A stretch of 64,000 bases of DNA from Gp13-AA77 sp035578005. GTDB lineage: Bacteria; Acidobacteriota; Terriglobia; UBA7540. The stretch's first letter is position 1. Each line of letters opens with the position of its first letter. The notes below the pieces were generated by a model. The model did not search any database and was not told where the DNA came from. It worked only from the letters and a program-made list of their open reading frames with translations. A program made the position numbers and the translations under genes. Positions 25,587-34,858 of the stretch are shown one piece after another. The stretch spans positions 1-64,000 of the forward strand of contig DATJYK010000243.1 in the NCBI GenBank assembly GCA_035578005.1. The letters are read 5' to 3'.

Positions 25587-27773
25587 CTATTGCGGTTCCT
25601 TTCCTGTATCCTCGATCTGCAAGAGCAATTTCTGGGCGGGACGAAAGCCAGGTGCAGACTCCAGCGACGCCAGGATGTGCTCCTCGGCGTCCTGCTTCCG
25701 GCCCTCCGCAAAGTAGGCCTGGGCCAAATTGAACTGCGCGGAGGCAGTATCGAGCGGATGCATCGCTACCACCGCGCCGTATTCGCGGACGGCGCCGTCG
25801 AAGTTCTTCTGACGGAACCAAAGGTCACCAAGATGGCGGTGGAGGGCTTCGTCCATCGGGTAAATGTAGTTGATCCGATCCAGGGTGTCCGCCGCTTGCT
25901 GCGGCTCGCCCAACTTCTCCTCGAGCGAAGCCAGCTCTTTGAGAGAATCCGGGCTGCTGCCACCCATCTTCTCGTAGCGGGTGAGCACCGCGGCGGCGGC
26001 CCGCTCGTCCCCTTTAGCAACATCGGCGTCGGCCATGAACTGGTAAACGTTGGCCGCGAACACGTATTCAGGGTACAGGCGCAGAACCCCGTCGCCCTGC
26101 TTGAGGACCCCATCGTATTGACCACTTTTCGCGAGCTGCGCCAGATCCTTTAGGCGCTTTCGCCACTCATCGAAGTTGGTGGCGGTCTTGCCAATGTCCT
26201 GGTTGAGCCAGTCGCGGAACTGGCGGTCAAACTCGTCGTTTTTCATTCCGAGGTCTTGCTGGATCACCTCGGCGGTGGTCTTGTGCCCTGCGAACGAGTG
26301 CACCATGTCGAGCAGCTTGTCATCGCCCCAGCGGCTCTTGATGTAGTCGCAAATGCGTCCGGCCTGGAAATAGGAGACAAGCACTTGGCTGGGGTACTCG
26401 GGGCGCACGAACCCGCGGTCGAGATCCGCCACCGGGAGCAGTTTCTTGTCGCGAACCGCAACCAGAATCTCAGGCGTGACTCGGTCACCCCACTCCGGCG
26501 AGGCTTCTGTCTCCTCGTGGACGGCTAAGCCTTCCGTGAACCAGCGCGGCACGCGATGGTTAGTGGCGGTGAGAATGAACACGTGGCTCATCTCATGCCG
26601 CAGCGTGCTGGCCCAGTTAAAGCTGCCAGGCTCGCGGCTGGACGGGCTGTCCATGGCGACAACCTCACCAAACGTCACGCCAAGCGCGCCCAGGCCCGGC
26701 ATGCCCATGGTGCGAACCGCGAAGTCTTCGTGGTTCGGGTACACCTCCACCTGCACCGGCCCCGGCAGCGTCATTTTGTATTTCTTTTCGTAGTCCGCGA
26801 TGTTTCGTCTCACCTGCTCTTCAAGATAAGGCCGCAGCAGGTCGGCTTCCTTCTTGTCGAGCTTCAGAATCAACGCGGGTTCCTTGATGGTGACGAAGTT
26901 CTGGTAGCTGTCGAGGAGGCGAAGGCTGTTCACGGTAGCAGCGTCTCTGTAATCGTGGTCGTAACACATCTCGAGCTGCCGGCGCGCTTCCTGGTCCTGG
27001 CCGAGCCGCATGAGATTGACGCCGAGATCCGAGCGCGCCGACCAAAGCTCCGGGTCGAGCGCCACCGCCTGGCGGTAGTAACTCACGGCGTCTTCCCACC
27101 GGTAGTTCAACACGAGGTGGTGCGCGATGAGGGCCCAGGCCTGCCCGTAAGCGGGATTCACTTGCCGCACCTTGTCGAGCCATGGGTCAGGCGATCGGTC
27201 AGCCAGCACTTCGCTAGCGGCGTGAATGGCCATCGCGTCCAGCGCTTCGGGAGAGAGCTTCAGAGCCTGATCGGTCTGCGCGAGAGCCTGCTGGGTGTCG
27301 GAGTCTTCCAACGCCAGGCTGGCCATCAGCTCGTGGGCTTCAACAAGCTTGGGATCAAGCTCCAGCGCCTTGGTGGTCCATTCGATGGCCTTGCTGTCAA
27401 AGCCGTCAGCGCTGACCAGCGCGAGCCCCAAATAAGCCCGGGCATTCTTGCTGTCTCGCTGCAACGCTTCCTTGAACAAATCCTCGGCTTCGGCGTTGTT
27501 GAAGCGTTCATGCAACAGCAGGCCCCAGCGGACGCGGTAATTCGCGTTTTGGTCTGATTGCGCTACAGCGATGCGGAACTGGTCGTTTGCCTCCTGGTAT
27601 CTTTCGAGGCCCCAGTACCCTTCGGCACGAAGGTAAGGATCGCGGGTCTGCGTGAGATCTTCGAAACACTTCTGCGCTTCGGCGTTGCGGCCGTGCTTCC
27701 GCAGAGCCTGGCAGCCCTCAGGAGTGGCTCCATAAGCCAGGCCGGCGGCAGCCAGTATGATGATGCCTACCAA
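25587..27773 (-). CDS. Secreted TPR protein with gluzincin metallopeptidase domain
   Basis: About 728 residues. A signal peptide (VGIIILAAAGLAYGA) leads into TPR helices (RIAVAQSDQNANYRVRWGLL, AEDLFKEALQRDSKNARAY and so on). A peptidase-MA-like domain has the zinc motif HEMSH at residues 393-397 and the downstream Glu in WFTEGLAVHEE, then more TPRs. The start is taken as TTG 27773, preceded by aggggag. The frame remains open up to 28016, but those 81 codons translate a palindromic repeat block. Between this gene and the preceding caspase-like gene lies that 240-bp block, so the operon has been invaded. Role in the Bat-type system is unknown. Confidence 0.85.
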   Translation of the reverse strand: MVGIIILAAAGLAYGATPEGCQALRKHGRNAEAQKCFEDLTQTRDPYLRAEGYWGLERYQEANDQFRIAVAQSDQNANYRVRWGLLLHERFNNAEAEDLFKEALQRDSKNARAYLGLALVSADGFDSKAIEWTTKALELDPKLVEAHELMASLALEDSDTQQALAQTDQALKLSPEALDAMAIHAASEVLADRSPDPWLDKVRQVNPAYGQAWALIAHHLVLNYRWEDAVSYYRQAVALDPELWSARSDLGVNLMRLGQDQEARRQLEMCYDHDYRDAATVNSLRLLDSYQNFVTIKEPALILKLDKKEADLLRPYLEEQVRRNIADYEKKYKMTLPGPVQVEVYPNHEDFAVRTMGMPGLGALGVTFGEVVAMDSPSSREPGSFNWASTLRHEMSHVFILTATNHRVPRWFTEGLAVHEETEASPEWGDRVTPEILVAVRDKKLLPVADLDRGFVRPEYPSQVLVSYFQAGRICDYIKSRWGDDKLLDMVHSFAGHKTTAEVIQQDLGMKNDEFDRQFRDWLNQDIGKTATNFDEWRKRLKDLAQLAKSGQYDGVLKQGDGVLRLYPEYVFAANVYQFMADADVAKGDERAAAAVLTRYEKMGGSSPDSLKELASLEEKLGEPQQAADTLDRINYIYPMDEALHRHLGDLWFRQKNFDGAVREYGAVVAMHPLDTASAQFNLAQAYFAEGRKQDAEEHILASLESAPGFRPAQKLLLQIEDTGKEPQ

Positions 27774-27990
27774 CCCGCATTTCTCCCCTGGGCTCGAAAA
27801 GGACTGAAGGATTTTTAGGAAACCTCGTGGATTCCCGCCTTCGCGGGAATGACTGCGTCGGGAAGAGCTTCCACATTGAACGATGTCATCCCCGCGAAGG
27901 CGGGGATCCACTCTTCGCGCTGCCAAGCACGAGTTTTCGCACACACTCAGAAGCCCCGCCCTCTGCGAATCCTGAAAAGGAATGCAAGCT
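27774..27990. repeat. Composite palindromic repeat block inside the Bat-type operon
   Basis: Outer ends (gcatttctcccctgggctcg at the left; gcgaatcctgaaaaggaatgc at the right) are diverged copies of the ends of the 14.2-kb palindromic element. Inside lie two opposed units, gattcccgccttcgcgggaa at 27831 and gtcatccccgcgaaggcggg at 27886, of the family seen at 310 and 56223. One repeat type appears nested in another. Confidence 0.75.
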
Positions 27991-28012
27991 AATGAGGCTC
28001 CCTTTGCGCAGT

Positions 28013-29050
28013 TCACTTGTCCAGCTCCTCTTGCACGCGCGCCAACTCTACCAACGCGTCGGTGAGCTGCTTCTTGTAGTCTTCCTGCGATATTGCCGCC
28101 TTCTCGTACTTTAGGGTGTCAATGCGGCGCTCGATCTCCTCCTTTTTGGCCAGCAGAGCGCGCTTAGCCGGATCGTTCGCCGCCTTCTGTGCCGCACCTA
28201 TACGCAGGAGTACGAAGTTCGACAGCAGGAGACCCTCGCCGCTCTCCACCGACGGCTGGCGCACCGCTTCGTTCTTCCCGGTGTCATCGAATACGGCGTG
28301 TTCGGTGGCCAGACGCTTCTCAGATTCGTAGAACTCCGTGGTTTTGCGTTCCGCGTATTGGAACGCTTCGAGGGCGCTGACGGAGTCATTCTTGTCAACG
28401 TCCGCGTCGGGATCATGAAGGGCCTCGACCCAGTAGCGGGCAAAGATGGTCGCATTCTTTTCAGAGCCGTTCTTAGTGGCGGCAATCACGCCGCGTCCGG
28501 GCCTTTCAAGAGCGGGAATCGAACCTCCGCTGGCACTCGTCGTATTCACGATCAACTGCCGCTTCGCAGGAACACTGTCGCACAACTGGGCGAGTTCGAC
28601 GCCCGAGACATCAGGGCCGACGAGGTTGAATTTGTATTCGACGCCGTCAAAGGAGCCATGGCCGATGAGTACCAGCACGAGATCATCTTCCGGCTTGGCT
28701 TCATGGGCGACCGCAGCCAGGGTGTCGCGCAGGTGTTCCCGAGTTGCATCGTTGCCGGTGAGCGTATAGACGTGCGCATCGGCGCCCGATGCCTTGAAGG
28801 TTTTGTCCAGATCCTGGGCGAGACCAGTGAATCGCTGCTCGTAATCAGGTTCTCCACCCAAGCCGGCGACCGTCACGTAATAGACGGCGGCTTGGGCGGG
28901 AAGCGCCGCCAGAATTACGGCTCCGATCCATAAGCTCCAGCGTGTGGTCCCCAGAAGAGCCCTGGGAGCGCGGGCGTCTCGCCCGCTCTTCGGCCTTCTC
29001 TCAAAACGCACGGCGGGCGAGACGCCCGCGCTCCCAGGGTGGCCGATCAC
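28013..29050 (-). CDS. Caspase/C13-like fold protein, apparently lacking the catalytic Cys
   Basis: About 345 residues from GTG 29050, which overlaps the upstream stop (GTGA). A signal-type helix (WSLWIGAVILAALPAQAA) precedes a caspase-like domain: VYYVTVAGLGGEPDYEQRF, DDLVLVLIGHGSFDGVEYKF with the expected His, then RQLIVNTTSASGG where active members have Cys. Here the Cys position reads Ala/Ser, so proteolysis is doubtful. The C-terminal part is a charged coiled coil (KRALLAKKEEIERRIDTLKY). The 30 residues before the signal segment are encoded by a 26-bp inverted repeat (28961-29040). The true start may lie downstream of it, although no good in-frame ATG exists there. Confidence 0.75.
   Translation of the reverse strand: MIGHPGSAGVSPAVRFERRPKSGRDARAPRALLGTTRWSLWIGAVILAALPAQAAVYYVTVAGLGGEPDYEQRFTGLAQDLDKTFKASGADAHVYTLTGNDATREHLRDTLAAVAHEAKPEDDLVLVLIGHGSFDGVEYKFNLVGPDVSGVELAQLCDSVPAKRQLIVNTTSASGGSIPALERPGRGVIAATKNGSEKNATIFARYWVEALHDPDADVDKNDSVSALEAFQYAERKTTEFYESEKRLATEHAVFDDTGKNEAVRQPSVESGEGLLLSNFVLLRIGAAQKAANDPAKRALLAKKEEIERRIDTLKYEKAAISQEDYKKQLTDALVELARVQEELDK
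28961..29040. repeat. 26-bp perfect inverted repeat (REP hairpin)
   Basis: ccctgggagcgcgggcgtct plus cgcccg at 28961-28986 is repeated inverted at 29015-29040, with 28 nt between. It overlaps the 5' part of the caspase-like gene and translates to the AGVSPA and GRDARAPR peptides that I know from REP units in acidobacterial and verrucomicrobial genomes. Confidence 0.85.
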
Positions 29051-31314
29051 ACAACACCCCACTTGCGGCGCAGCAGCCATTCGGTACCCAGCAGTGCCAG
29101 AATCAGCAAAAAGACGGCCGGCATGTTCCACAGGTCCTTGGTCTCGCGAACCGTAATTCCCGCTTCGGAGTAACCAATCTCGCTCGGGAGCTTGGACAAG
29201 TCCTGAGGCCGCCAATAGCGTCCTCCGGTTTCTTCCGAAAGCTTCTGCAGCAGTTCGCGATTCTGCTCCGTGTGGAAATTCTCGGCAACTCCGTCCATGC
29301 GCTCGAAGCTCGCGATATCACGGCCCTCTCCATCACCGAGCTTGGCCACTACTTCGGCCTGGTACCCGCCGGGCGTGTCCGCGGTCCACTCACCATGATA
29401 CAGCCCCGCCGTGCGCGAATCGGGCGTCAACTCCACCACCTCCGAGTTCACTCCGGGCCCGGAAATACGAGCTTCCACCTGGGCGTCGGATTCCGGCAGA
29501 TAATCTTTGTCCCGGACCTCGGCGGAAAACTTGACGTGACCCTCGTCGAACAGGATGGGACTCGCCACCGAAGCAGTCACACGGCCCGGAGTGTCCGTGA
29601 CTAACCAGCGCAGTAATTGGCGCCAGAATATAACGTGGCTTTGATCTTCCAGAGACACGCTCATTCGCCAGCGCCAAGTTCCTCCCGTAGCCAGCAGGGC
29701 AGTCCGGCCGCGGCCGTAGTTTTCGGTGATCAGCAAGGGCAATCTTCCGTGGCCGGTGTTCATTTGCACCAGCACCACCGCGCCGGGTTTGGGCGTGCCT
29801 GCATCTTGGTAATTCATCAGGTAGGGAAGTTGTTTCCAGCGCTTCGCGTTGTCGTCCGGGTCTTCCACCAGGCGGCAAATGATACTGTCGGCGCCGGCCG
29901 GGGTCAGTTCGGCCGTGGCTGGGTCGCGCACGAACGTGTCCTTCCTGTTGGGGAGGACCACCGGAAGCAAGTCAGCCAGGCTGGAGGAACTCCAGCCCCC
30001 GTCGGCCAGCGCGAAGCGGCCGCCGAGGAACAAGAGCCCGCCGCCGCGCTGGTCAACGAACTGCTTGATGAGTGCTTGCTGTTGCGGTGTGAAGTAACTC
30101 ACTTCAACCGACCCGATGATGAGGCCCTGGTACCCAAAGAGGCTCTCGCTGCTCGAAGGGAAGCCATCGGCCAGTTCGTCGGGGTTGTCGACTCCCTGCC
30201 GGTATATCTTGTTCTCGGTCGTCCGGACCAGTGAGGTCAGTTGAACGTTGGGGTCGTCATCCTCAGCCCGGCGGATGAATTTGTATTCCCAGCGCGGCTC
30301 GCCTTCCATATAAAGGATGCGGCGTTTGTCGGCCCGAACGTCCACCAGGCGCACCATGCTGTTGTTTGATGAATTCTCTTCGTCGGGCAAAGTGTCGATG
30401 GAGAACTGAAAAGCCTTCTCGCCGGCGGATCCCACATCGAAAAGCAGGGTCTCGCCTTGGATTTCACCGTCGCGACCGAAGGTGACCTCGCGAGCGCCCA
30501 CCGTCTTCGCCCCATCGCGAACTCGAAGCATGGACTTGCGGCCCGAGTACCCGCGCTGGTGAAACTTGACCGTCGCCGCCAGCCGTGAGCCGGCCAGGGT
30601 GCGAGGCGCTACCTCGACGTCATTGATTTCTACGTCGCGGTCCATCTGTTCCCGCCCGAAGCCGACGGTGTGCACCGGAATGCGGCGCTGGCGGAGGGCG
30701 GCCATCGTCTCGCGGTCGATGCCGCCCGTGTTGTCAGAGCCGTCGCTCAGCAGCACCACGGCTCCGATCGGCAGATCGGAGGTCTCTTCAGTCAGTTGTT
30801 TGAGGCTGTCACCGATGCGCGTCGCCGTCGCTGAGGGCGGGCCGGAGGCCGCAAGCCCCGCCAGACCTGGAATGCGGCTAACGTGAGTGTCGAGGTTATA
30901 GAGGCGCGTCTGAAACTTCTTCTGCAAATCCGTCAACACGCCCGAGTTGAGGGCCTGAATGGCCCGCGCCTCGCGCGTGGTCCCATCCTCCGTGATCGCC
31001 ATGCTGCGCGAATCATCCACCAGCACGGCGACGATATTCTGCTGTGGTTTGAGTTCAGCCACCACGATGGCCGGCCTCCAAAGCAAAATGAGCACCAGCG
31101 CGACCACGGCGGACTCGAAGAGCCAGATTAGAGCGCCGCGCCAAGTCCTCAGGTTGGAGGCCGCGCCGGGCAGGCGCGAACGAATCTGCACCGCCAAGCC
31201 GCCAGCAGCCGCGAGGATCAGCAGCACAAGGATCCAGCGAGACCAACCGCTTTGCAGGATAAACTCACCCTTAGAGAAAACCGCCACCGGATATTTGAAA
31301 AGTAAATGGAACAC
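29047..31314 (-). CDS. VWA-domain membrane protein (glutamine amidotransferase-like C-half)
   Basis: About 755 residues, first gene of the operon. The start is taken as GTG 31314, which gives FHLLFKYPVAVFSKGEFIL, the N-terminus I know for this family; the frame is open to 31353. Two membrane helices follow (ILVLLILAAAGGLAV; ALIWLFESAVVALVLILLW), then a VWA domain with MIDAS residues in AVLVDDSRSMAI and LLSDGSDNTGG. The second half has a glutamine-amidotransferase-like domain (FVDQRGGGLLFLGGRFALAD). A last helix is MPAVFLLILALLGTEWLL. It belongs with the BatA, DUF58 and MoxR genes downstream. Its stop overlaps the next start. Confidence 0.9.
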   Translation of the reverse strand: MFHLLFKYPVAVFSKGEFILQSGWSRWILVLLILAAAGGLAVQIRSRLPGAASNLRTWRGALIWLFESAVVALVLILLWRPAIVVAELKPQQNIVAVLVDDSRSMAITEDGTTREARAIQALNSGVLTDLQKKFQTRLYNLDTHVSRIPGLAGLAASGPPSATATRIGDSLKQLTEETSDLPIGAVVLLSDGSDNTGGIDRETMAALRQRRIPVHTVGFGREQMDRDVEINDVEVAPRTLAGSRLAATVKFHQRGYSGRKSMLRVRDGAKTVGAREVTFGRDGEIQGETLLFDVGSAGEKAFQFSIDTLPDEENSSNNSMVRLVDVRADKRRILYMEGEPRWEYKFIRRAEDDDPNVQLTSLVRTTENKIYRQGVDNPDELADGFPSSSESLFGYQGLIIGSVEVSYFTPQQQALIKQFVDQRGGGLLFLGGRFALADGGWSSSSLADLLPVVLPNRKDTFVRDPATAELTPAGADSIICRLVEDPDDNAKRWKQLPYLMNYQDAGTPKPGAVVLVQMNTGHGRLPLLITENYGRGRTALLATGGTWRWRMSVSLEDQSHVIFWRQLLRWLVTDTPGRVTASVASPILFDEGHVKFSAEVRDKDYLPESDAQVEARISGPGVNSEVVELTPDSRTAGLYHGEWTADTPGGYQAEVVAKLGDGEGRDIASFERMDGVAENFHTEQNRELLQKLSEETGGRYWRPQDLSKLPSEIGYSEAGITVRETKDLWNMPAVFLLILALLGTEWLLRRKWGVV

Positions 31315-31681
31315 GTTGTCACAGCCGGTGCATCGAGTAGAAGCATCCGTCAACGCTTTGACGCGTCAAGCCGAGCAAACGGGACAGCTCTTACCGACGG
31401 GTTCTATGATGCTATTACTTTCGAATAGGCGTTCATTGCCACGAGTCATTTCTCAATCGTGCTCGTTTCCCCTGCGGCTTCCGGCAGCACATCCGTTACG
31501 TTACTAAGCCACGGCCCGCACCGCAATCCTGAATCATCGCCATTAGATATTGCGATCACAGACCGACAATCTTTTTAAAGACCGCCGCATCTAATGGAGG
31601 CGAGAAAGCTGCCCTCACCCATTCACCTGTTACAGTTGTGTTTAACGCAGTTGTTGAGACTTAAACTTGGAGGTGAAACTT
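31315..31681. other. Divergent intergenic region
   Basis: Lies between the minus-strand operon and the plus-strand HAD gene, so promoters for both should be here. I see no convincing -35/-10 pair. A strong ribosome binding site, ggaggtg at 31669-31675, serves ATG 31682. No repeat and no further gene were found. Confidence 0.5.
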
Positions 31682-32530
31682 ATGCAAGAGGTGAATTTCT
31701 TGGCGAAACACTATTTGCTGGCCAGCGATTTCGATCAGACGCTGAGCTTTAACGATTCGGGCTTGGTGTTGAGCGAGTTGGTGGGAATTCCGGCCAAGGA
31801 GTTTGAGCGCAAGGTTGCGATTCTGGCCGAGCAGAATTTTGTCCAGCAAGGTGGTGAGCTCAGCTACCTGCTGCTGCATGACCCGGATTACCGCAAGCGA
31901 GTGCGCAAGCAGCACCTCTCGGAGGCGGGCAAGGGAGTGCATCTGAAGAAGAACATCAAGCAGCTCTCTGAATTTGTGGGTAATGCCATTGACAGTTATC
32001 ACTTCGACTTTCACGTGATTTCGGCGTCGCCTCAGGAGGTGATGGAGTCCGCTCTCGAAGGCATCATCGCGCCTGATCACATCCACGGCACGCGGCTGGC
32101 GTTTAACGCCTCGGGCCAGATCGAGTCGATTGTGCGAGTCAACGCCGGCTACGGCAAGGTTGCCGTACTGGGCGGCCTGCAGCGAAAGCTGCAAATTGCG
32201 CCGGAGCGCATCACCTACGTGGGCGACGGCAGCTCCGACGTTCACGTGATGCTCCACGTCAACCGCCGTGACGGCTTCACCATTGCGGTTTCGCAAGCGC
32301 GGTATCTGGCACCCATCGCCAAACGATCCGTGCTGAGCGACGACGCTCTTAGCATCCTGGTGCCGATCCTGGAAGAGGTCGTCGGGTGGGACACTGCCCA
32401 GATTCGGTCCTTTTTCGAGGAGCACGGCCTGCTGATTCAGGAATGGGATCGTGTGAGAGCAGACTGGGTGACGATCGCGGCCAGCCCAGTTCTCAACCCG
32501 GCGGGGAGTAGCGCCGCGGAAACCAAGTAG
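31682..32530 (+). CDS. HAD-superfamily phosphatase
   Basis: 282 residues, cytoplasmic. The nucleophile motif DFDQTLSF holds Asp16 and Asp18. Motif II is VISASPQEV, and the Mg-binding motif IV is YVGDGSSDVHVM. The pattern resembles phosphoserine phosphatase/MtnX-like HAD members with a helical cap (QGGELSYLLLHDPDYRKRV). Substrate is not evident. ATG 31682 has a strong Shine-Dalgarno sequence 6 nt upstream, which rules against the TTG at 31667 that lies within it. The formate dehydrogenase genes follow after about 410 bp. Confidence 0.88.
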   Translation: MQEVNFLAKHYLLASDFDQTLSFNDSGLVLSELVGIPAKEFERKVAILAEQNFVQQGGELSYLLLHDPDYRKRVRKQHLSEAGKGVHLKKNIKQLSEFVGNAIDSYHFDFHVISASPQEVMESALEGIIAPDHIHGTRLAFNASGQIESIVRVNAGYGKVAVLGGLQRKLQIAPERITYVGDGSSDVHVMLHVNRRDGFTIAVSQARYLAPIAKRSVLSDDALSILVPILEEVVGWDTAQIRSFFEEHGLLIQEWDRVRADWVTIAASPVLNPAGSSAAETK

Positions 32531-32941
32531 CCGCAATGCCCCGGCCGGCAGAGGTTTGGTGGCAACCCGCTCGCCCAAACCCGCCCGGCCGGGTCCCGGC
32601 ATTGCGTCAGTCGTGTCCCCTACGGCCTCAATCAACAGCATCCCAACAACCACAAAGACATCGTGAACAGGTTCTGGGAAACCGCGATAGCCTCCGCTAC
32701 GCCTGGCGCATCTTGAATACGGATGCAGCGACGGCGGTGCTCTCGGCACCACGGGCATGCGCGATTGGACAACGAAAAGGGCATCCACCTGTGTCCTTCG
32801 GTTGCGCCTCTGCGGCTGAACGCGAAACCCCAAATAAGGAAATTCCGGTTTATTCCAGTTCCCTCGCACTACGCAGGAGATCAACCTCTTTGTAGCCGGA
32901 CGGATTCTCGGTCAAGATGTTATGATTTTTCGTAGCATGCA
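32531..32941. other. Intergenic region upstream of formate dehydrogenase
   Basis: About 410 bp without a supportable gene; the open frames on either strand have no domain or ribosome binding site. It holds an imperfect inverted pair around 32538-32605 (ccccggccggcagaggtttg versus the cccgcccggccggg region). A tatgat at 32921 is a possible -10 box for fdhA, without a recognisable -35. Confidence 0.45.
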
Positions 32942-34849
32942 TTGGGAAGTCTTGTGGCGAAAGATATGAGAGCCCGGTTGACGCAGCCCCTGGTGCGGGA
33001 GAATGGTTCGCATCGTCCCGCGACCTGGGATGAAGCAATGGACCGCGTCGCCACGGCGTTCCGCAAATCAATCGCGAAGAAAGATCCGCGAAACTTTGGC
33101 ATGTTCAGTTGTTCCAAGACCACCAACGAACTGAACTACGCGGCGCAAAAATTCGTCCGCAGCGTCATGGGCACCAACAACATCGATAGCTGCAACCGGA
33201 CTTGACACGCCCCTAGCGTCGCCGGTCTGGCGGCGGTATTCGGAGCAGGGGGCGGGACCAGCTCGTATCGCGAAATCGAAGACACCAACGTCATTCTGCT
33301 GTGGGGATCGAACGCTCGGGAAACGCATCCGATTTTTTTTCATCATTTGCTGAAGGGCATGCACAACGGCGCTGAACTCTACGTCGTGGACCCGCGGCGC
33401 ACCAGTTCCGCGCGCTGGGCCAAATTGTGGTTGGGCCTGGACGTGGGTTCCGACATTTCGCTGGCCAACGCCATGGGCCGCGAAATCATCGCCGCCGGGC
33501 TCGCCAACGAAAGGTTCATCCAAAACGCTACCAGCGGATTTGAAGCCTACAAAGCGCACGTGGAGAAATACACGCTGGAGCGGGCTGAGCGTGAAACCGG
33601 CGTTCCCGCCGAAGCCATCCGCAAGATGGCCCATGCTTACGCCAGCGTTCCGCGCGCCCAGCTCTGCTGGACACTGGGAATCACGGAACATCACAACGCC
33701 GTGGACAACGTCGTTGCCCTCATCAACCTGGCACTCGTCACCGGCCATGTGGGCCGCTACGGCAGCGGCGTGAATCCGCTGCGTGGACAGAACAACGTCC
33801 AGGGCGGCGGCGATATGGGCGCGATTCCCGACCGCCTTACCGGCTTCCAGCATGTTGAGAACGATCAATTGCGCGCCAAGTTCGAAAAAGCCTGGGGTGT
33901 GAAGATTCAGCCCAAGCGTGGCTGGCACCTGAGCGATATGTTTGAGGCTATGGAGCACGGTCACCTCACGACACTGTACGTGCTGGGCGAGAATCCCGCC
34001 GACTCTGAGGCCGACCGGCATCGCACCCTGAAGCGGCTGGGCGGGCTGGAATTCCTTCTGGTCCAGGATCTTTTCTATACCAAGACCGCCGAACTCGCTG
34101 ACGTGGTGCTGCCCGCGGCCGCTGGCGCTTTTGAAAGCGAAGGCACCGTGACTTCCAGCGAGCGCCGCGTGCAGCGGGTCCGCCGTACCGTGCCGTCTCC
34201 CGCCGGCGTTCGTGACGATCTTGAGATCATTTTTGACCTGGCTCGCCGCCTCGGCCATGACTGGGGCACGCCCCATCCCGAAGCGATTTGGAATGAGTTG
34301 CGCCTCCTGAGCCCCATGCATGCGGGCATGAGCTACCGGCGCCTGGAAGAAATGGGCGGCATTCAGTGGCCGTGCTATGACGAGTCGCATCCCGGAGAAA
34401 TGTTTCTCCACGGGCGGCTGTGGAGCGAACCGTTGATTGGCCCTCGAGCGCCGTTTAGCGTGGTGGAATTCGAGCCTCCAGTTGACCGGCTCGACAAGCA
34501 ATATCCCATTCGCCTCACCACCGGCCGTCGGCTCGACGATTACAACACCGGCGTTCAAAGCGGAAGATATTTGTCGCCGCTGCGGCGCAAAGAAGCGCTG
34601 GCAGTTTCTCCGGAAGACGGTCTGCTCTATAAGCTGCGTGAAGGTGAAAAGGTCCGTGTGACCTCCAGGCGCGGTTCACTCGTTGCACCGGTGCGCTTTG
34701 ATTCGGGGTTGCGTCCGGGCCTCGCGTTCTTATCAGTCCACGCTCACGACCAGGTAGCAACGAACGAGCTGACGATTGACGCCGTGGACCCTAAATCAGG
34801 CACCTCGGAGTTCAAGGCAGCGGCCATTCGGATTGAAAAGGTACATTAG
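32942..34849 (+). CDS. fdhA: Formate dehydrogenase catalytic subunit (selenocysteine, molybdopterin domain only)
   Basis: Oxidises formate at a Mo/W-bis-MGD centre. The frame runs from about 32942 to 34849 (635 residues) with TGA 33203-33205 at codon 88. The context is SCNRT-U-HAPSVAGL, where U is the Mo ligand and the adjacent His is conserved. Translation after the UGA continues the family without a break (GGGTSSYREIEDTNVILLWG, ARETHPIFFHH). The C-terminal MopB domain contains IRLTTGRRLDDYNTGVQSGR and ATNELTIDAVDP. The N-terminal Fe-S domains normally fused to this enzyme are missing and are found in the gene at 36784. Start is uncertain: TTG 32942, GTG 32954 or ATG 32966. Confidence 0.93.
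33203..33235 (+). promoter_or_regulatory. Bacterial SECIS element in fdhA
   Basis: UGA at 33203-33205, then 18 nt, then the loop ggtct at 33224-33228. It is closed by a 7-bp stem, 33217-33223 with 33229-33235, which includes one U-G wobble. The E. coli fdhF SECIS has its GGUC(U) loop at the same 18-nt distance. SelB would bind this loop. Confidence 0.85.
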
Positions 34850-34858
34850 AGGATTCTA

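Noticed and set aside
24579..26153. Open plus-strand frame of 524 codons
   Set aside because: Lies antisense to moxR and the TPR peptidase gene; it arises from the high G+C codon bias and has no domain or ribosome binding site.
31661..32884. Open minus-strand frame of 407 codons
   Set aside because: Covers the HAD phosphatase on the opposite strand; the HAD motifs and strong ribosome binding site decide for the plus strand.
32942..33205. Separate 88-residue protein ending at TGA 33203
   Set aside because: Sequence before and after the TGA forms one continuous formate dehydrogenase with a Sec codon at the active site.
33068..34558. Open minus-strand frame of 496 codons
   Set aside because: Antisense shadow of the fdhA catalytic domain.
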